Positions 28,097-36,947 of a DNA stretch of 64,000 bases are shown here, piece by piece. Position 1 is the stretch's first letter. Every line of letters starts with the position of its first letter. A program made the position numbers and the translations under genes. Source of the DNA: VAZQ01 sp963835165 (lineage in GTDB: Bacteria; Pseudomonadota; Alphaproteobacteria; Rhizobiales; Xanthobacteraceae); contig CAWIGD010000022.1 of the NCBI GenBank assembly GCA_963835165.1, positions 124,001-188,000 on the forward strand. The letters run 5' to 3'. Below the pieces are notes generated by a model. That model did not search any database and was not told the origin of the DNA. It saw only the letters and a program-made list of their open reading frames with translations.

Positions 28097-28217
28097 GTGT
28101 GCGCCGCAAGCCCGGCATTCGGGCTTTGCGCGGCTGTGGACAACCCACCGGAGAGAGTGAAAGTTCAGCCGCAACGATGCCCACGAAGGTGGGGCAGGAT
28201 TGAGGAGGAGGGCGACC

Positions 28218-29150
28218 ATGAAGGCCTTGCTGACTGCATTCGCGCTCGTATCGGCGGTCACGGCGGCGGCTGCCCAGGCGCAAAACCCGCCATCGACCTA
28301 CGCGGTCTCGACGCAGGCCAAGATCGAATACGTCCAGCATGACGGGGTCACCCTCACCGGCGATCTCTATCTGCCGAAGGGCGTCGACAAGGCGCCAGTG
28401 GTGATCGCGGCGCATGGCGGCGGATGGCAGGCCGGCAGCCCCGTCACCTACCGGCATTGGGGAACTTTTTTCGCCAAGCACGGCTACGCGGTATTCGCGA
28501 TCAGCTACCGGCTGTCGAAGCCCGGCGCCAAGACGTTTCCCGGGGCGGTCTATGATGTCAAAGCCGCCGTCCAGTTCGTGCGTGCCAACGCCGCGCGGTT
28601 CGGCATCGATCCGGACCGCATCGGGCTGATGGGCGATTCCGCCGGCGCGCATCTGGCGGCGCTGGTTGCGCTTGCCGGCGACGAGCCCCTGTTTTCGACC
28701 GAGTACCGCAACGATCCGCATGTCGCCACGGCCGCGAACGTCAAGTCGGTGATCGGATTCTACGGCGTCTACGACATGCAGGCGCAGTGGCTGCACGACC
28801 AGATCACCCGTCCGCGCGACCAGATCACTGAAAAGTTCCTCGGCGTCTCGCCGATGCAGAACCGCCGCATCTATTTCGATGCCTCGCCGACGAGCTATGC
28901 CACCGTGGAGAAGAACGAAAAGACCAGGACGCGCTTTCTCCTCATCCACGGCACCAACGACGACATCGTCGACCCGCAGACCCAGTCGCAGGTGTTCCTG
29001 ACCGCGCTCAAGCAGGCCGGCTTCTTTGCGCGCAGCATTGTCGTTCCCGGCTCGGGACATTTCTGGGCGAGCGAACCGGTCGAGGAGCCGGGCAGCTACG
29101 GGGCGCAGGCCGCCCCGCAGATGTTGCGTTTCCTGCAGGGGGCGCTGTGA
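28218..29150 (+). CDS. secreted alpha/beta hydrolase (carboxylesterase/lipase-like)
   Basis: A 310-residue exported enzyme with a signal peptide ending AAAAQAQ. It has the oxyanion motif HGGG at 66-69, the nucleophile elbow GDSAG at 139-143 (Ser141), the acid probably in HGTNDDIVDP and the His in PGSGHFW. This is the hormone-sensitive lipase/BD-FAE-like arrangement for short-chain or aromatic esters. The ATG at 28218 is set by GAGGAGG. The DUF6790-like gene follows after 43 bases on the same strand. Confidence 0.88.
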   Translation: MKALLTAFALVSAVTAAAAQAQNPPSTYAVSTQAKIEYVQHDGVTLTGDLYLPKGVDKAPVVIAAHGGGWQAGSPVTYRHWGTFFAKHGYAVFAISYRLSKPGAKTFPGAVYDVKAAVQFVRANAARFGIDPDRIGLMGDSAGAHLAALVALAGDEPLFSTEYRNDPHVATAANVKSVIGFYGVYDMQAQWLHDQITRPRDQITEKFLGVSPMQNRRIYFDASPTSYATVEKNEKTRTRFLLIHGTNDDIVDPQTQSQVFLTALKQAGFFARSIVVPGSGHFWASEPVEEPGSYGAQAAPQMLRFLQGAL

Positions 29151-29193
29151 CCGGAGGGGAGCACGGTCCAGCGCCGGCGCCGCGGAGAACCTG

Positions 29194-29724
29194 ATGAGAG
29201 GCGTCATCGAATTCGTGCTCGGCAACTTCACGCTGACATTCTTCGTGCTGGGCCTCATCGCGTCGGCCATCGCGCTTTGGCATGCGCGGCAACCGCGCAG
29301 CGACGCAGTGATCGTCGAAGCGCTGTTCTCGTATTTCCTGCTGTTCTCGATCGCGATCGCGAATTTCTACAATTTCGTCCTGCACGTCTTCTTCGGGAAG
29401 ATGACCGCGGCTTTCATCGGATGGGAGGACAGCCCGTTCCAGTTGGAGGTGGGCTTTGCCAGCCTCGGCTTCGCCGCCATCGGCCTGCTGGCGTTCAAGG
29501 GCAGCTTTGATATGCGGCTTGCGGCGGTGGCCGGGCCGGCCTGCTTTCTGTGGGGCGCCGCCGCCGGTCACGTTTATCAGATGATCGCCGCGCACAATTT
29601 CGCTCCCGGCAATGCCGGGGTCATTTTTTACAGTGACATCTTGGTCCCGGTCGTCGGCTTCTTATTTCTGTGGCTGCAACGCCGCTCGGCGGCCCCCGCC
29701 AAAAGCAGGACTTTGGTCCTCTGA
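29194..29724 (+). CDS. DUF6790-like integral membrane protein
   Basis: A 176-residue membrane protein with about five hydrophobic helices (LTFFVLGLIASAIALW, ALFSYFLLFSIAIANFYNF, FASLGFAAIGLLAF, LAAVAGPACFLWGAAAG and ILVPVVGFLFLWL). A histidine in VLHVFFGK and HVYQMIAAHNF give it polar sites within the membrane. The overall pattern fits DUF6790 as recalled, a family without known function. It is probably co-transcribed with the preceding esterase. Confidence 0.72.
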   Translation: MRGVIEFVLGNFTLTFFVLGLIASAIALWHARQPRSDAVIVEALFSYFLLFSIAIANFYNFVLHVFFGKMTAAFIGWEDSPFQLEVGFASLGFAAIGLLAFKGSFDMRLAAVAGPACFLWGAAAGHVYQMIAAHNFAPGNAGVIFYSDILVPVVGFLFLWLQRRSAAPAKSRTLVL

Positions 29725-29773
29725 CGGAAAAAGCCGGGTTAGCAGCATTGCATTTGAAACGGCGGAATGATAA

Positions 29774-29788
29774 GAACAAACAGGGAAC
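29774..29788 (+). promoter_or_regulatory. LexA (SOS) box of ssb
   Basis: GAAC-AAACAGG-GAAC, with the exact seven-base spacing of the alphaproteobacterial LexA operator. It is 122 bases before the ssb start codon, in the only long gap upstream of ssb. Confidence 0.78.
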
Positions 29789-29909
29789 AAGCTCCGGCAA
29801 CCTCTGCCGCTGCCGTGTGCTGTGGAAAAGCATGACAGGACAGGGTCCGACGGCGACTTGTCGGCGCACTTGGGATTAGGGTGATGGCAGCAATCAGCAG
29901 GAGAACGTC

Positions 29910-30401
29910 ATGGCCGGTAGCGTGAACAAGGTGATCCTCATCGGCAATCTCGGCAAGGATCCGGAGATCAGGCGCACGCAGGACGGCCGCCCGATCGCGA
30001 ATTTGAGCGTGGCCACGTCGGAATCCTGGCGCGACAAGGCGACCGGCGAACGGAAAGAAAAGACCGAATGGCATCGCGTCGTCATCTTCAACGAGGGGCT
30101 TTGCCGGATCGCCGAGCAATACTTGAAGAAGGGCTCGAAGGTTTATCTCGAAGGCTCTCTGCAGACGCGCAAATGGCAGGACCAATCCGGGCAGGACAAA
30201 TACTCCACCGAAGTGGTGCTGCAGGGCTTCAACTCGCAACTGACCATGCTGGACCGCGCGGGCGGCGGCGGCGGCGAGATCGGCTCCGACGACACCGGCG
30301 GTGGCGATTTCGGATCGTCCGGTCCCTCGACGCGCGAGCGCAAGCCGGCGATGGCGGGCGCCGGCAAACGCGGCGACATGGATGACGAGATTCCGTTTTG
30401 A
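29910..30401 (+). CDS. ssb: single-stranded DNA-binding protein
   Basis: SSB coats single-stranded DNA during replication, recombination and repair and recruits partners through its acidic tip. The 163 residues begin MAGSVNKVILIGNLGKDPEI, the OB-fold opening, with KTEWHRVVIFNEGL and YLKKGSKVYLEGSLQTRKW. A Gly-rich linker follows, ending in DMDDEIPF, the canonical partner-binding tail. It lies near uvrA, as in many rhizobia. A LexA box upstream suggests SOS induction, and a hairpin lies just after the stop. Confidence 0.96.
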   Translation: MAGSVNKVILIGNLGKDPEIRRTQDGRPIANLSVATSESWRDKATGERKEKTEWHRVVIFNEGLCRIAEQYLKKGSKVYLEGSLQTRKWQDQSGQDKYSTEVVLQGFNSQLTMLDRAGGGGGEIGSDDTGGGDFGSSGPSTRERKPAMAGAGKRGDMDDEIPF

Positions 30402-30410
30402 CGGAGGCGG

Positions 30411-30448
30411 GCCGGATTTTGCCGCCGCGCAGGCGGCGCAATTCCGGC
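30411..30448. terminator. hairpin after ssb, probable terminator
   Basis: GCCGGA...TTTTGCCGCC (30411-30426) pairs imperfectly with GGCGGCGCAATTCCGGC (30432-30448) around a GCGCA loop, starting 9 bases after the ssb stop. It is not followed by a T run, so it is only a likely terminator or transcript-end stabiliser. Confidence 0.45.
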
Positions 30449-30697
30449 AATCGCGCAAACGTGGCGTGAGGTGAGGCGGCAACCACGCGCAAACAAATCT
30501 CACCCATCGCGCAGAAACGGCATGACCTCCCGATCGATGAGCTGATTGTCGCCGGACCAGACTGGCTCCGGCGCGGCCGGCTTGTCGAGCGTCGCGGCGC
30601 GCGACCTTGATCGAATCCCGGCTCAATTCTGTTGAGATGTCGGGGTGCCGACCCTACAGTCCGCCGCGTCCAGCACAACAACCAGGGAGGGTTTGAC

Positions 30698-31027
30698 GTG
30701 GCTGCAAGACATTGGCTGACTTTGACATTGGCGCTTTGCGGGGCCGTGGCGGTGACGGGAGCTGAAGCCGCCGCGAAAAAGAAGGCGAAAGCCGTCGCCA
30801 AAGGACCGGCCCCGATCGCGCGCGGCTGCACCTACGTTCAGGCGCCGTACTGCATCGGGGTTGCCACGTCGAAGGGGACCTATTCCCTGTGGGACGCCAA
30901 GCCGTGGATCCCGCCAGGGACGGCGGTCGAGGTTTGGGGCAAGGCTATGGGCCCGGGCATGTGCGGAGGCACTGCGATCCAAGTCACGTCCTGGAGGGCA
31001 AGCAAGAGCATCAAGTGCAAGGCCTGA
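30698..31027 (+). CDS. small secreted Cys-containing protein
   Basis: A 109-residue protein with a signal peptide (LTLTLALCGAVAVTGAEA), a basic Lys/Ala linker and a compact domain with cysteines in RGCTYVQAPYCIGV, GMCGGT and IKCKA. The GTG at 30698 is preferred because AGGGAGGG lies just upstream. Part of its coding sequence, at 30968-30988, matches the intergenic stretch 3657-3677, suggesting a second, broken copy there. Function unknown; probably periplasmic. Confidence 0.72.
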   Translation: MAARHWLTLTLALCGAVAVTGAEAAAKKKAKAVAKGPAPIARGCTYVQAPYCIGVATSKGTYSLWDAKPWIPPGTAVEVWGKAMGPGMCGGTAIQVTSWRASKSIKCKA

Positions 31028-31155
31028 CCGCCAGGGCGCCGCGCTTTGCTCGCGACCGGTTCTGATCGCCGACAACAAGGTCCCGCAGCTCGCCGGCGCA
31101 AGCGCGCACGCCGCGGGACAATTGCATTCGCGCGGCAGATAGGCCAAGTCGCGTC

Positions 31156-32793
31156 ATGCTCGCCACGTCCCTGTTGCAGGGTTTGAAGGACCACGGCGCC
31201 CGCGAGATCTTCGGCATCCCGGGCGATTTCGTGCTGCCGTTCTTCAAGGTGATCGAGGAAAGCGGGATCCTTCCGTACTACACGCTCAGCCACGAGCCGG
31301 GCGTCGGGTTCGCCGCCGATGCCGCGGCCCGCTATCATGCCGGCCTGGGCGTGGCCGTCGTCACCTACGGGGCGGGCGCGTTCAATCTGGTCAATGCCGT
31401 CGCCGGTGCCTATGCCGAGCGCTCGCCGGTCGTGGTCATCGCGGGCGCTCCGGGGGCGGGCGAGCGCACCAGCGGCTTTGTGGTCCATCACCAGGCCCGC
31501 TCGATCGACACCCAGATGGCGGTCTACCGCGAAATCACCTGCGATCAGGCCGTGCTGACCAATGCGGATACCGCACCGGCGGAGATCGCGCGCGTGTTGC
31601 GCAGCGCCCGCGAGCGTTCGCTTCCGGTCTATATCGAGCTGCCGCGCGACATGACGGCAGCAGCGACGGCAGCCGTCCCGGTGCTGCCGCTGCGCTCGGC
31701 TGATCCCGACGCGCTCGCCGAATGCGCCGAGGAAATCATCGAAAAGCTGGCCGACGCCAGGGCGCCGGTCATCCTCGTGGACGTGGAGATCCGCCGGTAC
31801 AATCTCGAGCACCGGGTGACGGCGCTGGCGCGAAAGCTCGGGATCCCGGTCGTCACGACCTTCATGGGACGCGGTCTGCTCGAGGACGCGCCCGACATCC
31901 TGCTCGGCACCTATCTCGGCGCCGCGGGCGATCCCATCCTCGCCCGGCTGGTCGAGGACGCCGACGCGCTGCTGCTGCTCGGCGTGATCCTGTCCGACAC
32001 CAATTTCGCGCTCTCGCAAAGCCGGCTCGATCCGCGGCGGACCATGCTTGCCTTCGATCGCGAGGTGCGGGTGGGCCACCACGTCTATCCTGATATGCCG
32101 ATCGACGATCTGATCGAGGCGCTCGCGACCCGGGCGCGCCCGCTCGGTATCGTCAGCGCGCACGCCGAGCTGCGGGCGATCGAGTATCCACGCGGATTGA
32201 AGGCCGACGATCATCCGATCGCTCCCTCCGATATCGCCGCTGCCATCAATGATCTGTTCGACCGCCACGGCCCGATGCCGATGACCGCCGACATGGGCGA
32301 TTGCCTGTTCACCGCCATGGAGATCGAGAACACGGCGCTGGCCGCGCCCGGCTATTACGCCGGCATGGGCTTCGGCGTGCCCGCGGGCATCGGCGTGGCA
32401 GCCGCGACCGGCCGGCGCCCGCTGATCCTGGTCGGCGACGGCGCATTTCAGATGACGGGCTGGGAGCTCGGCAACTGCCGCCGTTATGGCCTCGATCCCA
32501 TCGTGGTGCTGTTCAACAATGCGAGCTGGGAAATGCTGCGCGTGTTCCAGCCGGAATCGCGTTTCAACGATCTCGACGACTGGCATTTCGCGGCGCTGGC
32601 GCCTTCGCTCGGCGGCCACGGCGAACGGGTCCGGACACGGCGCCAGCTTCAGGACGCACTCGAACGCGCGGTGGCGCGCCGCGGCCAATTTTCGCTCGTC
32701 GAGGTCATGCTGCCGCGCGGCGTGACGTCGCGAACGCTCGCGCAATTCGTGTCAGGATTCAAAGCCGCAAGGGCGCGCACCAGCGCGCCATGA
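31156..32793 (+). CDS. ipdC: phenylpyruvate/indolepyruvate decarboxylase
   Basis: A thiamine diphosphate-dependent decarboxylase converting phenylpyruvate or indolepyruvate to the aldehyde, a step toward phenylacetate or indole-3-acetate (auxin). The 545 residues follow the Azospirillum enzyme closely: FGIPGDFVLPFFKV, SHEPGVGFAADAAARY with catalytic Glu47, TFMGRGLLEDAPD, and the cofactor motif GDGAFQMTGWELGNCRR followed by FNNASWEMLRVFQPES. The choice between the two substrates cannot be made from sequence; the aromatic pyruvates are both likely. It stands alone, without an aldehyde dehydrogenase gene nearby. Confidence 0.9.
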   Translation: MLATSLLQGLKDHGAREIFGIPGDFVLPFFKVIEESGILPYYTLSHEPGVGFAADAAARYHAGLGVAVVTYGAGAFNLVNAVAGAYAERSPVVVIAGAPGAGERTSGFVVHHQARSIDTQMAVYREITCDQAVLTNADTAPAEIARVLRSARERSLPVYIELPRDMTAAATAAVPVLPLRSADPDALAECAEEIIEKLADARAPVILVDVEIRRYNLEHRVTALARKLGIPVVTTFMGRGLLEDAPDILLGTYLGAAGDPILARLVEDADALLLLGVILSDTNFALSQSRLDPRRTMLAFDREVRVGHHVYPDMPIDDLIEALATRARPLGIVSAHAELRAIEYPRGLKADDHPIAPSDIAAAINDLFDRHGPMPMTADMGDCLFTAMEIENTALAAPGYYAGMGFGVPAGIGVAAATGRRPLILVGDGAFQMTGWELGNCRRYGLDPIVVLFNNASWEMLRVFQPESRFNDLDDWHFAALAPSLGGHGERVRTRRQLQDALERAVARRGQFSLVEVMLPRGVTSRTLAQFVSGFKAARARTSAP

Positions 32794-32849
32794 TGACGCT
32801 CGAATCGAGGCTCAGCATTCTGCGCTACAGCTCATCGGGAGAATGACCC

Positions 32850-33248
32850 GTGTCCCTTGCGCCGCTGCTTGCCGCGCCTCTCTCCACCCAGGTGCATGCG
32901 TTCGCGGCGATGGCGGCATTCGCTCTCGGCGCCGTGCAGCTTGCCGCGCCCAAAGGCACATTGCCCCATCGCACCATCGGCTGGCTCTGGGTCGCCCTGA
33001 TGGTGACCGTCACCACGACGTCATTCTGGATCCATGATCTGCGGGTGTGGGGCCAGTGGAGCCCGATCCATCTGCTTTCGATCTTCACGCTGATCATGCT
33101 CCCGCCCGCAGTGATCCATGCCATGCGTCATCGTGTCGAGAATCATCGCAAGGCCATGACGGGGCTGTTTACCGGTGCCCTGCTCATCGCGGGGCTCTTC
33201 ACCTTCTGGCCCGGCCGCATCATGCATGCGGTCTTATTCGGCGATTGA
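32850..33248 (+). CDS. DUF2306 family membrane protein
   Basis: A 132-residue membrane protein with four hydrophobic helices (HAFAAMAAFALGAVQLAA, IGWLWVALMVTVTTTSFW, LSIFTLIMLPPAVIHAM and TGLFTGALLIAGLFTFW). Conserved histidines occur in HAFAAM, LPHRTIGW, PIHLLS and ENHRKAMTG, the DUF2306 pattern. Such proteins resemble cytochrome b-type four-helix bundles and may bind haem, which is unproved. The start is a GTG at 32850. Confidence 0.8.
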   Translation: MSLAPLLAAPLSTQVHAFAAMAAFALGAVQLAAPKGTLPHRTIGWLWVALMVTVTTTSFWIHDLRVWGQWSPIHLLSIFTLIMLPPAVIHAMRHRVENHRKAMTGLFTGALLIAGLFTFWPGRIMHAVLFGD

Positions 33249-33462
33249 GTGGGGCTCGCGCGAGGCTCGCCGGGGAGCCGTGATCCGCACCGAAACCAGG
33301 CGCCTCGGGAGCACCGGAGGCGAGTTCCGGGCGGCCACCAGGACTTGACGATAAGCCACTGAATTACCATTTAAAAATAGCTCGGTTCCGCCGCGTTTTG
33401 AGGTGGCGCGCCGGGTATAAATCAGCTAAGCAAACCGCGAACACGCCACACGGAATTTTCTC

Positions 33463-36219
33463 TTGACCGACAACGACGACCCGCCGCCGGAACACCCCGG
33501 CCCGTCCGACATTCGCCCGGTCTCCATCACCGAGGAGATGAAGCGCAGCTACCTCGATTACGCCATGAGCGTGATCGTGGCGCGGGCGTTGCCGGACGTG
33601 CGCGACGGTCTCAAGCCGGTGCATCGGCGCATCCTCTTTTCGATGCACGAGAACGGGCATACGCCCGACAAGAAGTACGTGAAGTCGGCGCGCGTGGTCG
33701 GCGACGTGATGGGCAAATATCATCCGCACGGCGACCAGGCGATCTACGACGCGCTGGTCCGCATGGCGCAGGATTTCTCCATGCGCCTGCCGCTGATCGA
33801 CGGGCAGGGCAATTTCGGCTCGGTCGACGGCGATCCGCCGGCGGCCATGCGTTACACCGAATGCCGTCTCGGCCGGCCGGCGATGGAGATGCTCGAGGAT
33901 ATCGACAAAGATACCGTCGATTTCCAGGCGAACTACGACGGCAACGAGAGGGAGCCGGTGGTGCTCCCGGCCCGCTTCCCCAATCTGCTGGTGAACGGGG
34001 CAGGGGGCATCGCGGTCGGCATGGCCACGAACATCCCGCCGCACAATCTCGGCGAGGTGATCGATGCCTGCATCGCGCTGATCGAAAATCCCAATCTCGG
34101 CATCGATGAATTGATGGGCATCATTCCCGGGCCCGACTTCCCGACCGGGGGCATCATTCTCGGGCGCGCCGGCATCCGTGCCGCCTACCACCTCGGCCGC
34201 GGCTCGATCGTCATGCGCGGCAAGGTGGAGATCGAGACGTCGCGCGGCGATCGCGAGACGATCGTCGTCAGCGAGATTCCCTACCAGGTCAACAAGGCCA
34301 CGATGGTCGAGCGCATCGGGGAGCTATGGCGCGACAAGAAGATCGACGGCATCTCGGCGCTGCGCGACGAATCCGACCGCGAGGGCTATCGCGTGGTCAT
34401 CGAGATCAAACGCGACGCCATGGCGGAGGTCGTGCTCAACCAGCTCTACCGCTACACGCCGCTGCAATCGACCTTCGGGGCCAACGTGGTCGCGCTCGAT
34501 GGCGGCCGCCCGCTGGTGATGACGCTCAAGGACCTGCTCACGTCCTTCATCGCCTTCCGCGAGGAGGTGATTTCCCGGCGCACCAAATATCTGCTCGGCA
34601 AGGCGCGCGACCGCGCCCACATCCTGGTCGGGCTCGCCATCGCGGTGGCCAATATCGACGAGGTGATCAAGCTGATCCGCGCCTCGAAAGACGCCAACGA
34701 GGCGCGCGAAGCGTTGATGAGCCGCGACTGGCCGGCCACCACCGCCGCGTCGCTCATCGAGCTGATCGACGATCCGCGCCACAAGGTGACGCCGGACGGT
34801 ACGGCGCGGCTCTCCGCCGAGCAGGCCAAGGCCATTCTCGACCTGCGGCTCCAGCGCCTTACCGCGCTCGGCCGTGACGAGATCAAGGCCGAGCTCGACA
34901 AGCTCGCGGGAGAGATCGCCGACTATCTCGACATTTTGCGCTCGCGCGCGCGCATCCAGGCCATCGTCAAGGACGAGCTCAAGGCCGTGCGGGAGAAATT
35001 CGCCACGCCGCGCCGCACGGTGATCCTCGACCAGGAAGGCGAGGTTGAGGAAGAAGACCTGATCCACCGCGAGGACATGGTGGTGACCGTTTCGCATCTC
35101 GGCTATGTCAAACGCGTTCCGCTCTCCACCTATCGGGCGCAACGACGCGGCGGCAAGGGCCGCTCGGGGATGCAGACGCGCGAGGAGGATTTCGTCTCGC
35201 GCCTGTTCGTCGCTTCGACCCACACGCCGGTGCTGTTCTTCTCTTCCCACGGCCGGGTCTACAAGGAAAAGGTCTGGCGGCTGCCTCCGGCGGCGCCGCA
35301 GGCGCGCGGCAAGGCCCTGATCAATATCCTGCCGCTGGAGCAGGGTGAGCTGGTCACCACCGTGATGCCGCTCCCCGAGGACGAGAAGACCTGGGCTCAG
35401 CTCGACGTGATGTTTGCCACCACGCGCGGCACGGTGCGGCGGAACAAGCTCTCCGACTTCGTCGACGTGCGCCGTTCCGGCATCATCGCCATGAAGCTCG
35501 ACGAGGGCGAGGGGATCGTCGACGTGCAGATCTGCACCGAGCACGACGACGTGCTGCTGACCTCGGCGGACGGCCAGTGCATCCGGTTTCCGGTCACCGA
35601 CGTGCGCGTGTTCCAGGGCCGCACCTCCATGGGTGTGCGCGGCATCGCGCTTGCCGAGGGCGACAAGGTGATCTCGCTTTCGATCCTGCGGCACACCGAT
35701 GCAACCGGCGACGAGCGCGCCGCCTATCTCAAGCACGCCGGCGCGGTGCGGCGTGGCCTCAACGGCGCCGACGCCGAAGAGAGCGCGCCCGACGCCGAGG
35801 AGGCGCCGGAACCCGCCGGGAACGACGCGATCGAGCTGGGCGAGCAAAAGTATGTGTCAATGTCCGCGGCCGAGCAGTTCGTGCTCACGATTTCCGAACG
35901 CGGCTACGGCAAGCGCTCATCGTCCTACGAATATCGGATCACAGGCCGGGGGGGCAAAGGCATCGTCGCCATGGACGTCCGCGAGCGGGACGGCACGATC
36001 AGGAAAAAGACCGGCAGGCTGATCGCCTCATTCCCGGTCGAGGACGGGGATCAACTCATGCTGGTCACCGACGGCGGCCAGCTCATCCGCACGCGGGTCG
36101 AGGGCATCCGCATTGTCGGACGCTCGACGCAGGGTGTGATCGTGTTCGATACCGCGGAAGGGGAGCGCGTGGTCTCGGTCGAGCGCATCAGCGAGGAAGG
36201 CGACGAGAACGGCGGTTAG
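33463..36219 (+). CDS. gyrA: DNA gyrase subunit A
   Basis: GyrA cuts and rejoins DNA in the gyrase tetramer that introduces negative supercoils. The 918 residues contain the catalytic Tyr131 in AAMRYTECRLG, the quinolone-determining stretch KYHPHGDQAIYDALVRMAQ at 85-103, and the GyrA box QRRGGKG at the start of the C-terminal beta-pinwheel. At the position of E. coli Ser83 the residue is Gln92. An acidic insert rich in Glu, Ala and Pro (around residues 765-795) lies between pinwheel blades. Translation starts at a TTG. Confidence 0.97.
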   Translation: MTDNDDPPPEHPGPSDIRPVSITEEMKRSYLDYAMSVIVARALPDVRDGLKPVHRRILFSMHENGHTPDKKYVKSARVVGDVMGKYHPHGDQAIYDALVRMAQDFSMRLPLIDGQGNFGSVDGDPPAAMRYTECRLGRPAMEMLEDIDKDTVDFQANYDGNEREPVVLPARFPNLLVNGAGGIAVGMATNIPPHNLGEVIDACIALIENPNLGIDELMGIIPGPDFPTGGIILGRAGIRAAYHLGRGSIVMRGKVEIETSRGDRETIVVSEIPYQVNKATMVERIGELWRDKKIDGISALRDESDREGYRVVIEIKRDAMAEVVLNQLYRYTPLQSTFGANVVALDGGRPLVMTLKDLLTSFIAFREEVISRRTKYLLGKARDRAHILVGLAIAVANIDEVIKLIRASKDANEAREALMSRDWPATTAASLIELIDDPRHKVTPDGTARLSAEQAKAILDLRLQRLTALGRDEIKAELDKLAGEIADYLDILRSRARIQAIVKDELKAVREKFATPRRTVILDQEGEVEEEDLIHREDMVVTVSHLGYVKRVPLSTYRAQRRGGKGRSGMQTREEDFVSRLFVASTHTPVLFFSSHGRVYKEKVWRLPPAAPQARGKALINILPLEQGELVTTVMPLPEDEKTWAQLDVMFATTRGTVRRNKLSDFVDVRRSGIIAMKLDEGEGIVDVQICTEHDDVLLTSADGQCIRFPVTDVRVFQGRTSMGVRGIALAEGDKVISLSILRHTDATGDERAAYLKHAGAVRRGLNGADAEESAPDAEEAPEPAGNDAIELGEQKYVSMSAAEQFVLTISERGYGKRSSSYEYRITGRGGKGIVAMDVRERDGTIRKKTGRLIASFPVEDGDQLMLVTDGGQLIRTRVEGIRIVGRSTQGVIVFDTAEGERVVSVERISEEGDENGG

Positions 36220-36278
36220 CGACTGTCTCGCCCGACGGACGCGGGCGTCCTGTAAGCACCGGCGGGTCGAATATCGTC

Positions 36279-36893
36279 ATGAATTGGGAACTGTTCGCTG
36301 CCTTTCTGCTGATCACGACCGTTCTTGTCATCACTCCGGGCCCGATCGTAACCTTGGTCATCGCGACCGGCGCGGGCCAAGGGATACGCGCGGCGCTCAC
36401 CACCGTCGCGGGCACGACGCTCGGCAATGCCCTTCTGCTGACAACCATCGCCTTCGGTCTGAGCTGGGTGCTCGAAAACGCAGCCACACTGTTCGATATC
36501 CTGCGCTGGGTCGGCGCTGCCTATCTGATCTGGCTCGGCGTCCAGGCCTGGCGTCACGCCGGCGCGAACGGCGCCATGGCCGTCCCGCGCGGGCATGTTC
36601 ATTTCTGGCGCGGTATCACGGTCGCGCTCTCGAACCCGAAGACGATTGCCTTCTTCACGGCTTTCCTGCCGCAGTTCGTCGATCCGAGCCTGCCGGCCGG
36701 GCGGCAACTGGCGGTCATGTGCGCTGTTTCAGTCGCTCTGGCCGCAGTCACGGATTCCATCTGGGCTGTCGCGGCCGGGCTGGGCCGGGCATGGTTCATG
36801 CAGTCGTGGCGCGCGAAGCTGCTCGGCCGATTGTCCGGCATCGCGCTGATCGGCGGCGGCGTGTGGCTGTCCTTGGCACGGCGCCCGGGGTAA
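36279..36893 (+). CDS. LysE/RhtB family exporter
   Basis: A 204-residue inner-membrane exporter with the family opening ITPGPIVTLVIATGAGQGIRA, the second-helix GTTLGNALLLT and the loop ALSNPKTIAFFTAFLPQFVDP, which carries the conserved NPK. The family exports amino acids and derivatives such as lysine, homoserine and threonine. Six hydrophobic helices fit the size. It follows gyrA by 59 bases. The substrate is unknown. The ATG at 36279 gives a standard N-terminus. Confidence 0.88.
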   Translation: MNWELFAAFLLITTVLVITPGPIVTLVIATGAGQGIRAALTTVAGTTLGNALLLTTIAFGLSWVLENAATLFDILRWVGAAYLIWLGVQAWRHAGANGAMAVPRGHVHFWRGITVALSNPKTIAFFTAFLPQFVDPSLPAGRQLAVMCAVSVALAAVTDSIWAVAAGLGRAWFMQSWRAKLLGRLSGIALIGGGVWLSLARRPG

Positions 36894-36947
36894 GGCCGTT
36901 TTCGTTCCGGTGGAATCGGATGCCGCGCGAGAGGGCGCCAACCAGTC

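Larger units (their letters stand above)
27840..28217. other. 378-bp intergenic region holding a LexA box and two palindromic elements
   Basis: The region separates divergent uvrA and an esterase gene. From left to right it contains the uvrA LexA box (27906-27920), palindrome 1 (27930-28005), palindrome 2 (28016-28096) and about 100 bases leading into the esterase Shine-Dalgarno GGAGGAG. No coding gene was found in it. Confidence 0.8.

Noticed and set aside
34324..35847. A 507-residue minus-strand frame inside gyrA
   Set aside because: It is entirely antisense to gyrA and has shadow composition.
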